Notes: generated from the sequence alone by a model not told the origin. Positions 49,958 through 58,956 are shown, numbered from the stretch's first letter. The stretch is DNA of 64,000 bases from Companilactobacillus formosensis (GCF_005405305.1 NZ_BJDU01000005.1:1-64000); one strand, 5' to 3'. Translations and numbers: made by a program.

Positions 49958-52900
49958 TTACGCCTTCGTCCAAATCATCGCTGGTCGAACAATATTCTTA
50001 TGAAATTTTCCATCATCTTTTTTGGCCGGTGCAATCACATCATAAGCAATATTTTCTACTCCGTCAGCTAAAATTTTATTTTGTGCTCCACTAGGCATGG
50101 TAGCAATAAAATTAAATCCAAAATGATCAATAGTCCTAGCAAAAGATTTTGCAGTCTCTGGATCAAGTTTATCAGCAAATTCATCAAACATAACCATATG
50201 TGGTGTATCTGATCTATTGGAACGATGCAGTACCATTTTAGGAACTAACAATAATGGCAAGACCATTGCTTGGGCTTTTTCAGCACCAGATCCACCTGAT
50301 TGCACAAATTTATCGTCTACAAGTTCAAATTCTCCAGTTTCTGCTTGTTTTCGATGAATCCAAATTTGAAAATCGGACCATTGTCTAATATCCAATAACT
50401 GATGAGCTTCTTCTGTAAATAATTCATCATCATCTGCCACTTTAACATCATTGGCTAATCTTTCTAAACGATTCTGAACCTCTTTCAACAAGGCTGGTCG
50501 TTGTGTTAAATGTGTATTGCGAGCTTCCTTAATAACTTGCTCATCTATGTCTTTAGGAACCAATGAAACCTTTAACTGAATTCCTTGTGATGAATGTACT
50601 CCCCGTGCCAACATTTCATTGTAGCCATCAATTAAATCATATTGATCAGAAATTTGATGAACTGCGGCTTCTAAATAAGTCATTTGAGCCACTTCATTTC
50701 CCGAGTTTAATTGTTCAAGTGATTTTTCAACAGCATTTTTATCTTTGGCTATCAAATCTTGTGCCTGATTGATATCAAACGGTACAACTCGTAAATCACC
50801 TTGATCGACTGAACGTTCACGTCTCATTGCACTAGCAATCTTGGCATGACCACGGTCTTCAAAAATGGTATCCAAAGCATACGGATCAATTCCATTCTCA
50901 TTATTAGTATGAATAAGTCGGCCAATCTTGTCAGATAAATCCCCAAAACTATTATTTCTGATTTCACTACGATGCTGATTCAAAAAATTCATTGCTTCAG
51001 AAACTGTTTCAATTTTAAATCCTTCAATCATATAAGGATTTAAAATTTTCAAGTCTGTCTCTGTTTGCATTGTCAAATCATCAAGAGTTTGGGTAAGCTC
51101 TTTTATTTGACTATTAATATTTTTAATTTCTGTTTCTACTTTAGTTTTATTAATACCTAGATCTTCTTGTGATTTTTGATATTGATTTAAAGTCTCTTTA
51201 GCTTGCGCAACTTTAAACTTCAAATCTGGATCAATCACCAATTTGGCAATTTCTTGTCTTAATTTAATTATTTTGTCATTTTGTTCATCTAAATCAAAGT
51301 TTTTATAGTTTAATTCCAAAATTTCATTTGTTCCTGAAATTTCTTTTTCAATATTAGAAATATTATTGGTTTGACGTTCAATTTTATTATCTACGTCTTT
51401 CAAATCATCATTTAATTGTTGTAATTTATCAACAATATTTTCAATTTTTGACCATAAATCTTCGTGATTTAAAAATTCTTGCAAATCCGGATTCATTTCT
51501 AGTAAATCTAAACGTTTCTGTTCCAATTCGGCGTGGCGAGTATTCATTTTAGCTGCACCAGCATTATGAACATCTAAATTATCTTGATGCAATCCTTCTC
51601 GAATACGTCCAACAACTGGACCATTAGTTCGTAAATCAATTTTACCGTCCATATTTTCACGTATCTCTGAGACAATTTGAACATCCTCAGTCAAATGCTT
51701 TTGATTATTTAAAATATTGTCATAATCTTTTTGTAAATTTTTTATTTTTCTCAAATAGTGTTTTAGATCTTTTAACATAGAACTCAAATCCGATTGATCA
51801 ACGATATTTGTTAATTGTCCTAAATTAGTCGCTATTTCTGACAAAGTATTTTCTAAAGGTAATATCTCTTTATTTAAAGACATTCTATTATTTTTTAATT
51901 CATCAAACTTCTTTTGAGCTTCTAATAAACTTGATTTTTGTTGCGTTAGTTTTTGCTTAGTTAATTTATAACTGGCAATTTTACTTAACAAATTATCCAC
52001 CAAGTCTTGTTTATCCTTACGCTGATTCTCAATATTTTTTTGCTCAGCTTGACGTTGTTGCAACAGTTGAAATTGATTTTCAGCCTGCTCTAATTGTGGC
52101 TTCAATAACTCTAGTTGATGAATATAATCGGACAAACGATGTTGAGAACGTTCTTTGATACTTCGTTGATTATTTAATTTTTGATAATTATTACCATATG
52201 GATCTAATGTTAATTCCTTTAAACGATTCAAATTTCGCCAAAATATTTCTTTTTTTAATCGATATAATCGCTTTTGTGCTCGTGATAATCTTTCGAAGAT
52301 AGCCTTTTTACGATTAACCTCCCGTTGCGTATCGGCAACAAAGTCAATAACTTGACTATCGATACCTTCTTGAGCATTTTTCATAGCTTCCAAAATTGGT
52401 GTCAGACGAGCATTTCCTGCCGTCAAAATTGGTGAAGCTAATAATCTGTATGTTGCGGCCAATTGGTGCAAACTTCTGAGGTCATTAAACCCATAAATTT
52501 TATCCGAAACATAGTTTTGAAATTCACTAACTTGAGAAAATACTCTAAAATTAGTTCCCCAACTTTCATTAGCTTGAACAAATTCTTCTCTTTCTAAACT
52601 TTGTCCCTGATTATTAGCAGTTACTAAAGGCATCTCCTCATTAAGATTGGTACTAGACATAACAAACCACCAAGTAGGTTTCCTAGTTTCACCAACTGCT
52701 CGATGTGCGCCAATCCCTACTATTACTTGCCTTTTATTAGATTTCATTAGCATATAACTGTAGCCGGTTCTAACTTTCATACTTCCGCGGCCCCATCCTA
52801 GAAGCATCCCCTCAAAAGTACGAGTATCATTTTTAGAATTGCGAATCGTCGTCTTATCTAATTTGTCAGTCCCTTTGGCAGGATTAAAGGAAGGTGTTGC

Positions 52901-53077
52901 GATTGAACCATCAATGAGCATTGGAAAGAAACAATTAGCTAAGGTAGTTTTTCCAGCCGCATTTTCACCGATTAGTGTCAAATTACCATTTTGGGAAGCC
53001 AAAATATCTAGACTTGTATAGTTATTAAAATTTCTCAAATGAAAACTTACTGGTGTTAATATTTCTTTACTCATCAT
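49958..53077 (-). CDS. jetC: JetC/MksB-like SMC ATPase of a Wadjet system
   Basis: This 1039-residue protein has an SMC/Rad50 layout. The Walker A GENAAGKTT is at residues 37-45. Two long coiled coils (about 270-480 and 530-680) flank a hinge-like segment, and the C-terminal head has the signature QSGGSGAEKAQAM and Walker B HMVMFDEFADKLD. The signature is not a plain LSGGQ, and the N-terminal region PMLIDGSIATPSFNP with RTFEGMLLGWGRG and RTGYSYML resembles Wadjet JetC proteins. It should extrude DNA loops and sense plasmid topology with JetA, JetB and JetD. It overlaps jetB by 11 nt. Confidence 0.87.
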   Translation of the reverse strand: MMSKEILTPVSFHLRNFNNYTSLDILASQNGNLTLIGENAAGKTTLANCFFPMLIDGSIATPSFNPAKGTDKLDKTTIRNSKNDTRTFEGMLLGWGRGSMKVRTGYSYMLMKSNKRQVIVGIGAHRAVGETRKPTWWFVMSSTNLNEEMPLVTANNQGQSLEREEFVQANESWGTNFRVFSQVSEFQNYVSDKIYGFNDLRSLHQLAATYRLLASPILTAGNARLTPILEAMKNAQEGIDSQVIDFVADTQREVNRKKAIFERLSRAQKRLYRLKKEIFWRNLNRLKELTLDPYGNNYQKLNNQRSIKERSQHRLSDYIHQLELLKPQLEQAENQFQLLQQRQAEQKNIENQRKDKQDLVDNLLSKIASYKLTKQKLTQQKSSLLEAQKKFDELKNNRMSLNKEILPLENTLSEIATNLGQLTNIVDQSDLSSMLKDLKHYLRKIKNLQKDYDNILNNQKHLTEDVQIVSEIRENMDGKIDLRTNGPVVGRIREGLHQDNLDVHNAGAAKMNTRHAELEQKRLDLLEMNPDLQEFLNHEDLWSKIENIVDKLQQLNDDLKDVDNKIERQTNNISNIEKEISGTNEILELNYKNFDLDEQNDKIIKLRQEIAKLVIDPDLKFKVAQAKETLNQYQKSQEDLGINKTKVETEIKNINSQIKELTQTLDDLTMQTETDLKILNPYMIEGFKIETVSEAMNFLNQHRSEIRNNSFGDLSDKIGRLIHTNNENGIDPYALDTIFEDRGHAKIASAMRRERSVDQGDLRVVPFDINQAQDLIAKDKNAVEKSLEQLNSGNEVAQMTYLEAAVHQISDQYDLIDGYNEMLARGVHSSQGIQLKVSLVPKDIDEQVIKEARNTHLTQRPALLKEVQNRLERLANDVKVADDDELFTEEAHQLLDIRQWSDFQIWIHRKQAETGEFELVDDKFVQSGGSGAEKAQAMVLPLLLVPKMVLHRSNRSDTPHMVMFDEFADKLDPETAKSFARTIDHFGFNFIATMPSGAQNKILADGVENIAYDVIAPAKKDDGKFHKNIVRPAMIWTKA

Positions 53078-54077
53078 AAGTACTCCTATTTTTTTTACTT
53101 ACTGCAAATCTCTGAATTATAGGTGTAGGAAAAATAAAATCATCATGTATATTTATCAAGCCAAAATCAATCAACGATTCCTTAACTAGGCTTAAACCAA
53201 TATTATTATTAGGAAAAATTTCAGCGATTTTTTCCTTGATTACTTCATTCAAATCCACTTCGGAAATTCCGGTATGAATTGCCCGTGCAACAGCAATAGC
53301 TACAACTGCTGGTTTAGATTTTGCTTGCTGTCTTTTTTTATCTAGTAATAAAGCGTAATTATCACCAATTTCAATATCAAATCTATCTAAATTAGCCCAT
53401 TGCTCGGCAATTTTTTCCTTTTTATCTAACAAACTCTTCCATAGCTGTGGAGATTTTTTTGAGCTGATAAAACGTTGTAATAGCAACGCGCGATTAACTC
53501 TCTGCTCATCATTAAGAGTTACAGCATTTGAACTTGTCATTTGATTTACCATAGCTTGCGCTACCAAATTAAAATCAGGACTAATATTCCAGTATTCAGT
53601 GACCTCTTGATTTTGTTCACTTTGAATTAATTCTGGGTAATCCAATTTAAACAATTTGAATCGATCAACAAATAGTTCTGTTATTATTCGACGAATTTCT
53701 TTTTCATCTAAATCCACTACTTCACTATGAACTTGTCGAATAATCGTTTGTGCCAAAACAGACCGATCTGTTTGACTAGCTTGTAATTCAGGTAAATTTA
53801 TCACAGCTTTTAAAGTAGCCAATAAAACGTGAACAGTCTCACTAGATTCATAATCAGAACCAATCATTAACAAAAGATTTTCTTGGACATTTTCCGGGTA
53901 AACGCCAATTAGATTATTTATATAACTATTAATTCTTTGTTGACCACGCGGTCTCTTGAGAACATTGATGGCATTAACCATTTCTTGCGTTGGATGATTC
54001 GGATTACTAGTAAATAAACCATTATCAATCAATTGATTTATTATTAAACGTTCTGGATTGCTGAGTTTCGTTACCAT
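53067..54077 (-). CDS. jetB: JetB/MksE-like subunit of a Wadjet system
   Basis: This 336-residue, mostly helical protein contains alternating helical and short beta regions as in the winged-helix (kite) subunit that binds kleisin. I see EIRRIITELFVDRFKLFKLDYPE and a central EQRVNRALLLQRFISSKK stretch with DNYALLLDKKR. Sequence alone would not identify it; its place between the kleisin-like and SMC-like genes does. GGAGG precedes the ATG. Confidence 0.75.
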   Translation of the reverse strand: MVTKLSNPERLIINQLIDNGLFTSNPNHPTQEMVNAINVLKRPRGQQRINSYINNLIGVYPENVQENLLLMIGSDYESSETVHVLLATLKAVINLPELQASQTDRSVLAQTIIRQVHSEVVDLDEKEIRRIITELFVDRFKLFKLDYPELIQSEQNQEVTEYWNISPDFNLVAQAMVNQMTSSNAVTLNDEQRVNRALLLQRFISSKKSPQLWKSLLDKKEKIAEQWANLDRFDIEIGDNYALLLDKKRQQAKSKPAVVAIAVARAIHTGISEVDLNEVIKEKIAEIFPNNNIGLSLVKESLIDFGLINIHDDFIFPTPIIQRFAVSKKNRSTYDE

Positions 54078-54093
54078 CTAAAATCCTCCTTTT

Positions 54094-55584
54094 TTAGAAT
54101 TCAAACTTAAATCCACAAGGTAATTGAACACTATAACTTTCATTTTTACAGTGGAGCCAAATTGGTCCAGTTTCTTTTAATGCTGTCACCTTTTTTACTG
54201 GTCTCCCAAAAGGTGCAAAACTATCGTAATGATCATAATTTGTTGCACTGTACAGACGCATTATTTCATCACGTGCCATAATCGTTTGCAATTCTAAATT
54301 TCGATCCAAACATCCATTATTTTCATCAACCATGACTAACTTTTGAAATTCCGATAAAGCTTCAGAAATGTCTAAAGCTACTTCATCGTCTTCGGCAATC
54401 GTTGGATTATCTTCAACGGTAGCGACTTTCTTAGTAGTCATATCAGCTTGGTAAACAACCGGTCCTAAGACACCTGCCTCTAACAAATCATTAGGATCAG
54501 AAACTTGTCGGTCCTGTGCTAAATGACGCGGTATTTGTTTAGGTATAGAAATAGAATGATAGCTAGTCAATAATTCATCGATTTGGTTAGTCAATTGTTT
54601 AATATCAACAGTTTGCGAGTGAATATGATCATACTCTTTACTTAACAAATTAATGGAGTCCAAAATTGTTTGGAAAATCAAGTAAATAGAATCGTAACTA
54701 CTATCTATTGCAGATGATGTAGGTTCAAAACTAGTCGTTAATATCTGTAACTGCTCCTGCACATAAATTTTATCTTGATGCATTTGAGCGGATAATTTTA
54801 ACTGATTATTTATCGCTTGATCAATTTCTAAACTATCAGAACCCTGGCGACTACGAGCTACTTGATCAGAGAAACTTTCGCTTTTAGCCAAATTTTGTAT
54901 CAATGAACCTTGTTTGATTAATTTTGTATATGCCGGTAAAGCTTTCTTGTTCAACATCTGATTCAAATGTTCAGCTACTTTGCCTCCATGATTGAAAGCT
55001 AAATCATTAGAAACTTCATCCAAATCTTCGCCTAATTTATGCATTCCTTTCATAACATCTGAATATGCTGAAACCATGTTATGAAAATCATTGAATAATT
55101 TGGTACTAGTGGCATCTAAATGTGGTGAATTTAATTTAGCTATTAAATTGCAGTATTCTTCTATACGTGCCGTATTAGCAGTAACCGTACTCTCCGCATC
55201 TAAAACTTTCGGAATCATTGTTAAATATTCGATTCCTCGGCTGGTAATTCGATAAACCGGTGCCTGTTGCATATGATAAGCTCCACTAGCCATGCGAACC
55301 CGGATTTTACGTGGTGAAACCTCTACAAAACTGGCTTCTTCTTCTAAAACTTTTAAAACATTTTTTAAGACAGCGTCAGTAATCATTTTTTCATTAGCTT
55401 TACCATCTAAATAATTGATATTGTATTGTTCAACTATAAATCCTAAAGTACGAGGTATATCAGCGCTTGCTCGATTTCCATAGAGAATTGTCAAGATATT
55501 CCACCCCGCTAAAGGATGATCTCGACTACGTCCCAAATTAGTTGCTAAAAGCAAATTTCTTAAATCATCATTAATACCTAACAT
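54094..55584 (-). CDS. jetA: JetA/MksF-like kleisin subunit of a Wadjet system
   Basis: This 496-residue protein has an N-terminal helical/winged region (MLGINDDLRNLLLATNLG onwards), a middle of long helices (about residues 140-350) and a C-terminal beta-rich segment ending LPCGFKFEF. This fits a kleisin that bridges SMC heads. It is first in the operon jetA-B-C-D. The ATG at 55584 has GGAG 11 nt upstream; an in-frame ATG at 55608 lacks a ribosome site. The assignment depends on gene order and size. Confidence 0.75.
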   Translation of the reverse strand: MLGINDDLRNLLLATNLGRSRDHPLAGWNILTILYGNRASADIPRTLGFIVEQYNINYLDGKANEKMITDAVLKNVLKVLEEEASFVEVSPRKIRVRMASGAYHMQQAPVYRITSRGIEYLTMIPKVLDAESTVTANTARIEEYCNLIAKLNSPHLDATSTKLFNDFHNMVSAYSDVMKGMHKLGEDLDEVSNDLAFNHGGKVAEHLNQMLNKKALPAYTKLIKQGSLIQNLAKSESFSDQVARSRQGSDSLEIDQAINNQLKLSAQMHQDKIYVQEQLQILTTSFEPTSSAIDSSYDSIYLIFQTILDSINLLSKEYDHIHSQTVDIKQLTNQIDELLTSYHSISIPKQIPRHLAQDRQVSDPNDLLEAGVLGPVVYQADMTTKKVATVEDNPTIAEDDEVALDISEALSEFQKLVMVDENNGCLDRNLELQTIMARDEIMRLYSATNYDHYDSFAPFGRPVKKVTALKETGPIWLHCKNESYSVQLPCGFKFEF

Positions 55585-55644
55585 TATCCTGAATTCTCCA
55601 TTTTGCATTTAATTTAAATTATGAAGAAAAAAATTAACTTCTGC

Positions 55645-55674
55645 AACGATATACTCAAATAATAAAATATCGTT
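55645..55674. promoter_or_regulatory. 8-bp inverted repeat in the jet operon promoter region
   Basis: AACGATAT (55645-55652) and ATATCGTT (55667-55674) are perfect inverted arms with a 14-nt spacer. On the minus strand the region also holds TTGAGT and AT-rich -10 candidates. No T-run follows, so an operator is more likely than a terminator. Confidence 0.5.
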
Positions 55675-55697
55675 AATATAAACTACGTATTTTTAAT

Positions 55698-55728
55698 AAA
55701 AAAAACCGCTAATCAAATGATTAACGGT
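55698..55728 (-). terminator. Terminator of tRNA-Gln
   Basis: ACCGTTAATC pairs with GATTAGCGGT (one G-U, loop ATTT), followed by TTTTTTTT on the minus strand. Confidence 0.9.
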
Positions 55729-55760
55729 CAAAATATCATATTTAACTTTAAAATTTTTTA

Positions 55761-55832
55761 TTGGGCATATTGGGTTCGAACCAATAAATTGCGGATTCAG
55801 AGTCCGCTGCCTTACCATTTGGCGAATGCCCA
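55761..55832 (-). tRNA. tRNA-Gln (anticodon CUG)
   Basis: On the minus strand: acceptor TGGGCAT/ATGCCCA, D-arm region GCCAAATGGTAAGGC, anticodon stem GCGGA/TCCGC with loop CTCTGAA (anticodon CTG), T-arm ATTGG-TTCGAAC-CCAAT, discriminator A. CCA is not encoded. The U1-A72 pair is typical for tRNA-Gln. It reads CAG, is transcribed alone with its own promoter and terminator, and lies upstream of the Wadjet operon. Confidence 0.92.
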
Positions 55833-55855
55833 TTAATAATAAAACTAACAGTAAA

Positions 55856-55884
55856 ATGTTATAAAAAAAACACTTCAATGTCAA
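55856..55884 (-). promoter_or_regulatory. Promoter of tRNA-Gln
   Basis: Minus strand TTGACA (55879-55884), 17-nt spacer, TAACAT (55856-55861). Confidence 0.8.
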
Positions 55885-55915
55885 TAGTATTCCTGATATA
55901 ACCACTTTTAAACCG

Positions 55916-55956
55916 AAAAAAAAGACCATTCAGCTATACATTAGCCAAAATGATCT
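55916..55956 (-). terminator. Terminator of the gene at 55965-56288
   Basis: AGATCATT pairs with AATGGTCT (one G-U) with an inner GGCT/AGCT stem, followed by T residues on the minus strand. Confidence 0.7.
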
Positions 55957-55964
55957 CACTAATA

Positions 55965-56288
55965 CTATTTATTTTCAGCTACTTTAGTTACCTTGGCTTT
56001 AAAAGCAGGTTTCTTAACTTCTGCTTGTTCCATGCCATTTTCTAAAATATTAATGGCATGATCTAATGACTCGAAGGATTCGTTATTTAGTAGCTCAATT
56101 ATAGGACTTAATCGCTCAAATTCATTTGAGAAAAGTCCTTTGTTGATTTGTTCATTATTAATGCGTTTTAATTTTAAGTTAAAGTCCATCAATGCATTAA
56201 TGCGAATTTTTGTATTGTCCAATTCACATAATAAATCATCGATTTTATCCATATCATAAGTTCTGCTTAGTTTATCTGTATTATTCAT
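55965..56288 (-). CDS. Hypothetical protein, helical
   Basis: This 107-residue soluble protein is predicted to be helical and charged, with DKIDDLLCELDNTKIRINALMDFNLKLKRIN forming a likely long helix split by a short turn. The C-terminus is Lys-rich (KKPAFKAKVTKVAENK). I recognise no domain. AAGGAGTG precedes the ATG. It is divergent from the HPP-like gene, and the 300-bp gap between them (56289-56588) is very AT-rich with no other gene. Confidence 0.6.
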   Translation of the reverse strand: MNNTDKLSRTYDMDKIDDLLCELDNTKIRINALMDFNLKLKRINNEQINKGLFSNEFERLSPIIELLNNESFESLDHAINILENGMEQAEVKKPAFKAKVTKVAENK

Positions 56289-56588
56289 AACAATACACTC
56301 CTTGTTTTATTTCTTGTAACTGGTTATACCAAATCTCTCTGACAACTATCATTCTAGCGACTTTACTTAGAAAAGATAGTCTATTATCCAGAATGTACAT
56401 ATTATTTTTAGATAAAATGATACTGATTTTTTTGTACAATTAATTTGATTTTAATATAAATATTCTTATAATATATCAATTTGATATATTTTTTTATATC
56501 TAAATTATTTTCAGAAAGTATATAGATATGTTACACTAATTTAGTTTTGCGAGAGACTTTCACAAATAGAGGAGATATCAATTTTTAC

Positions 56589-57494
56589 ATGCACTTATCA
56601 ACTATCGAAAAAAGAAATTATTTAATTGGCTTTCTTTTTATTATTTTCATGGTTTCAATTGCGACATTCTTAAATGATTTAGAAATTATTCTGCCAGAAA
56701 TAGGTGCTTTGACTGCCGGTACTTGGATCTATCAAAACGATGGCTGGATCCACCAACCTGTCAAAATTTTCTTGGCACCTTCGGGAACAGCTATTATTGG
56801 CTTCTTAGTCAATCAACTATCTATCGGCTATGCCCAAAAGGTGCTGATTGGTTTGTTACTAATGCTAGTTTTATTAAAAATTCTTCGATCAAATTTAGCA
56901 CCTTCATTTGCAACCGGACTATTACCTATTATTATTAATGCAACCCATTGGTCCTTTATCGTCGCCATCTTACTGTTCACACTAGCTTTGATGTGCGGTG
57001 TTTTCCTTCAAGGAAGTTACAAAAAAACTATTCCTGACAAAGCTATTCAAAAACGTCACATGATGATTTTTACAATTATGGCAGTTATATGGGTCACAGC
57101 AGTGTGGTTCTTTGGCTTTTCACAAATGGCTGCTATTCCGCCAGTTATGGTCGTCTTCTTTGAAGTAATGCAAAAGCCAAATTATCAGTGGCGCATGGCC
57201 GCTAAACATTTCATTGCTTTAGTTGGAGCTGCTAGCATTGGTGTTTTCATTCATACTTTCATCGCCTCATGGATTGTTTCAACATTGATCGCTATGCCAC
57301 TAGTTTTCATACTATTACAAATACTGAGAATTAAATTGCCAGCTGCATTTGCCTTTCCGCTTTTGGCTTTAGTTTTGCCTAAATCAATGTTTCATATGTT
57401 ACCAATCACCGCAATTTTAGCATCGATTTTCTTCTTAGGCTCAATTGCAGTCTTGAAAAAAATAAAGCCAATTTTACAAACGAAAACCGAATAA
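56589..57494 (+). CDS. HPP-like polytopic membrane protein
   Basis: This 301-residue protein has about nine hydrophobic segments in two similar halves. The first half has PEIGALTAGTWIYQNDGWIHQP and APSFATGLLPIIINATHWSF, the second PPVMVVFFEVMQKPNYQWRM and LPAAFAFPLLALVLPKSMFHM, a pattern like HPP transporters. Function is unknown. The longest frame starts with TTG at 56547; ATG 56589 is preferred although AGGAG is 14 nt upstream, which is a long spacing. A terminator follows. Confidence 0.65.
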   Translation: MHLSTIEKRNYLIGFLFIIFMVSIATFLNDLEIILPEIGALTAGTWIYQNDGWIHQPVKIFLAPSGTAIIGFLVNQLSIGYAQKVLIGLLLMLVLLKILRSNLAPSFATGLLPIIINATHWSFIVAILLFTLALMCGVFLQGSYKKTIPDKAIQKRHMMIFTIMAVIWVTAVWFFGFSQMAAIPPVMVVFFEVMQKPNYQWRMAAKHFIALVGAASIGVFIHTFIASWIVSTLIAMPLVFILLQILRIKLPAAFAFPLLALVLPKSMFHMLPITAILASIFFLGSIAVLKKIKPILQTKTE

Positions 57495-57496
57495 TC

Positions 57497-57536
57497 AAAA
57501 AAAGCATCCCTGAACATACTCAGAGATGCATTTTTT
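57497..57536 (+). terminator. Bidirectional terminator
   Basis: GCATCCCTGA pairs with TCAGAGATGC (one mismatch), with A-runs before and T-runs after. Confidence 0.8.
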
Positions 57537-57843
57537 ATGCGTTTTCTAATAAGTTAATCAAACAATTAGTAATATATTGTGAGTCTTTTTTTACATCATT
57601 TAAAGGCAATTTATTTACTAATTCCTTAGTAGGATTAAAGAAAACAACTTCCTCATTTAAAGCTTTACCCACTGGAAGCTCCATATCTAAGCCCGTTTTC
57701 TTAACCCGACGATATTCAATATTTCGAACACGTAAGACAGTTTCTTTCAAAATATAATTTTGAACATTTTCAAAACTAACCTTATCACCATAATTTTGAT
57801 AAATTTTCTTCAATTTTTGTAATAAAACAATATTATTATTCAT
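57535..57843 (-). CDS. Hypothetical protein
   Basis: This 102-residue soluble protein has an N-terminal helical part (NIVLLQKLKKIYQNYGDKVSFENVQNYI split by a turn) and a middle with RVRNIEYRRVKKTGLDMELPVGKALNEEVVFF spread over predicted strands. I recognise no family. GGGAGAG lies upstream of the ATG. It shares a bidirectional terminator with the HPP-like gene. Confidence 0.55.
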   Translation of the reverse strand: MNNNIVLLQKLKKIYQNYGDKVSFENVQNYILKETVLRVRNIEYRRVKKTGLDMELPVGKALNEEVVFFNPTKELVNKLPLNDVKKDSQYITNCLINLLENA

Positions 57844-57921
57844 AGCTTCATCTCTCCCAATCTGTATATTACATTTTTAATTTTATACTATTGGGAGATT
57901 TATTCTGTGCCGTTACTGAAT

Positions 57922-57952
57922 AAAAAAACACCTAATTATAAAAATTAGATGT
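57922..57952 (-). terminator. Terminator of the first dus gene
   Basis: ACATCTAATT pairs with AATTAGGTGT (one G-U), followed by TTTTTTT on the minus strand. Confidence 0.88.
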
Positions 57953-57960
57953 CTTTAATC

Positions 57961-58956
57961 TTATTCGCCAGGATCGATACGATCAATAATCGCCCTAGCA
58001 TCATCAGTTGTTTTAGTTTGCATCAAATCATTTCGAATAGCAGAAGCACCCTTCATGCCACGAACGTAAATCTTAAAGAAACGTTGCAATGGAGCAAAAT
58101 GTCCCGGAATTCCTTTAGCGACAAATTGGTCATACAAATCAAGTTGATAACGTAGCAAATTCAACAATTCATGTTCAGAGTGATGTTGAGGAGTTTTTTC
58201 AAAGGCATACGGATTCATAAAAATCCCTCGTCCTATCATAATCCCATCAACACCTGGATGAGCATTAGCTAAATCAATCCCAGCTTGATAATCAGCAATA
58301 TCACCATTAATCTGTAACAAAGTATCAGGAGCATAAGTGTCACGCATTTGAACTAAATCATCGATCAATTCGTAGTGAGCTGGCACTTTACTCATTTCTT
58401 CTCGAGTTCGCATATGAACTGTTAAAACTGGAACTTGTTGTTTCAATAAGAATGGTATCCAAGTTTCATATTCGTGCACATCACTGTAACCAATCCGTGT
58501 TTTAACTGTCACAGGTAAATCGCTTTGACGAGCACCTTCAATGACCTCTTTAGCAGTATCAAAATGACGAATCAAATCACTACCACTGTGGTTTTTGATA
58601 ACGGCAATGTCTGGACACCCCATGTTGATGTCAATTGCTTCATAGCCTTGCTTTTCTACTTCTTTAGCAGCTTTGGCAAAGTCAATTTCTGAATTACCCC
58701 ACAATTGCACGATTGGCTTAGGATTTTCAGCTGGATCGATGTACAAACGACCCTTAGTAGTTTCTTTAGCTAACGGATGAGTAATACTCAACGCATTAGT
58801 AAATTCAGTATAAAAATTATCCGGAGCTGCAGCCTTCATCACAACTCGACGAAAAACTGAGCCGGTTACAGCTTCCATTGGTGCCAAACTAAAGAAAGGA
58901 CGATTCTCATCTTTAGCTTTTTTGGCGATGCGATTCCAGTATGCTGACTGGGTCAC
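57961..58956 (-). CDS. tRNA-dihydrouridine synthase (Dus family), copy 1
   Basis: This 331-residue FMN enzyme reduces uridine in tRNA D-loops. Motifs are FSLAPMEAVTGSVFRR, IDINMGCPDIAVIKNHSGSDL (with the catalytic Cys in NMGCPD), VKTRIGYSD and IMIGRGIFMNPYAF. The start is probably GTG at 58956, 7 nt after AGGAAG, which aligns with copy 2 (MTxSxxW). The longer frame begins with another GTG at 58974. It is about 45-50% identical by eye to copy 2 at 59934-60923, from which it is divergent. Confidence 0.9.
   Translation of the reverse strand: MTQSAYWNRIAKKAKDENRPFFSLAPMEAVTGSVFRRVVMKAAAPDNFYTEFTNALSITHPLAKETTKGRLYIDPAENPKPIVQLWGNSEIDFAKAAKEVEKQGYEAIDINMGCPDIAVIKNHSGSDLIRHFDTAKEVIEGARQSDLPVTVKTRIGYSDVHEYETWIPFLLKQQVPVLTVHMRTREEMSKVPAHYELIDDLVQMRDTYAPDTLLQINGDIADYQAGIDLANAHPGVDGIMIGRGIFMNPYAFEKTPQHHSEHELLNLLRYQLDLYDQFVAKGIPGHFAPLQRFFKIYVRGMKGASAIRNDLMQTKTTDDARAIIDRIDPGE

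Noticed and set aside
49958-53077. SbcC/Rad50 or RecN repair ATPase
   Set aside because: No SbcD nuclease is adjacent; the four-gene order with a Toprim protein and a kleisin-like protein fits Wadjet/MksBEFG.
55693-55929. 78-codon minus-strand frame
   Set aside because: It runs through tRNA-Gln and its terminator and promoter, so it is not coding.
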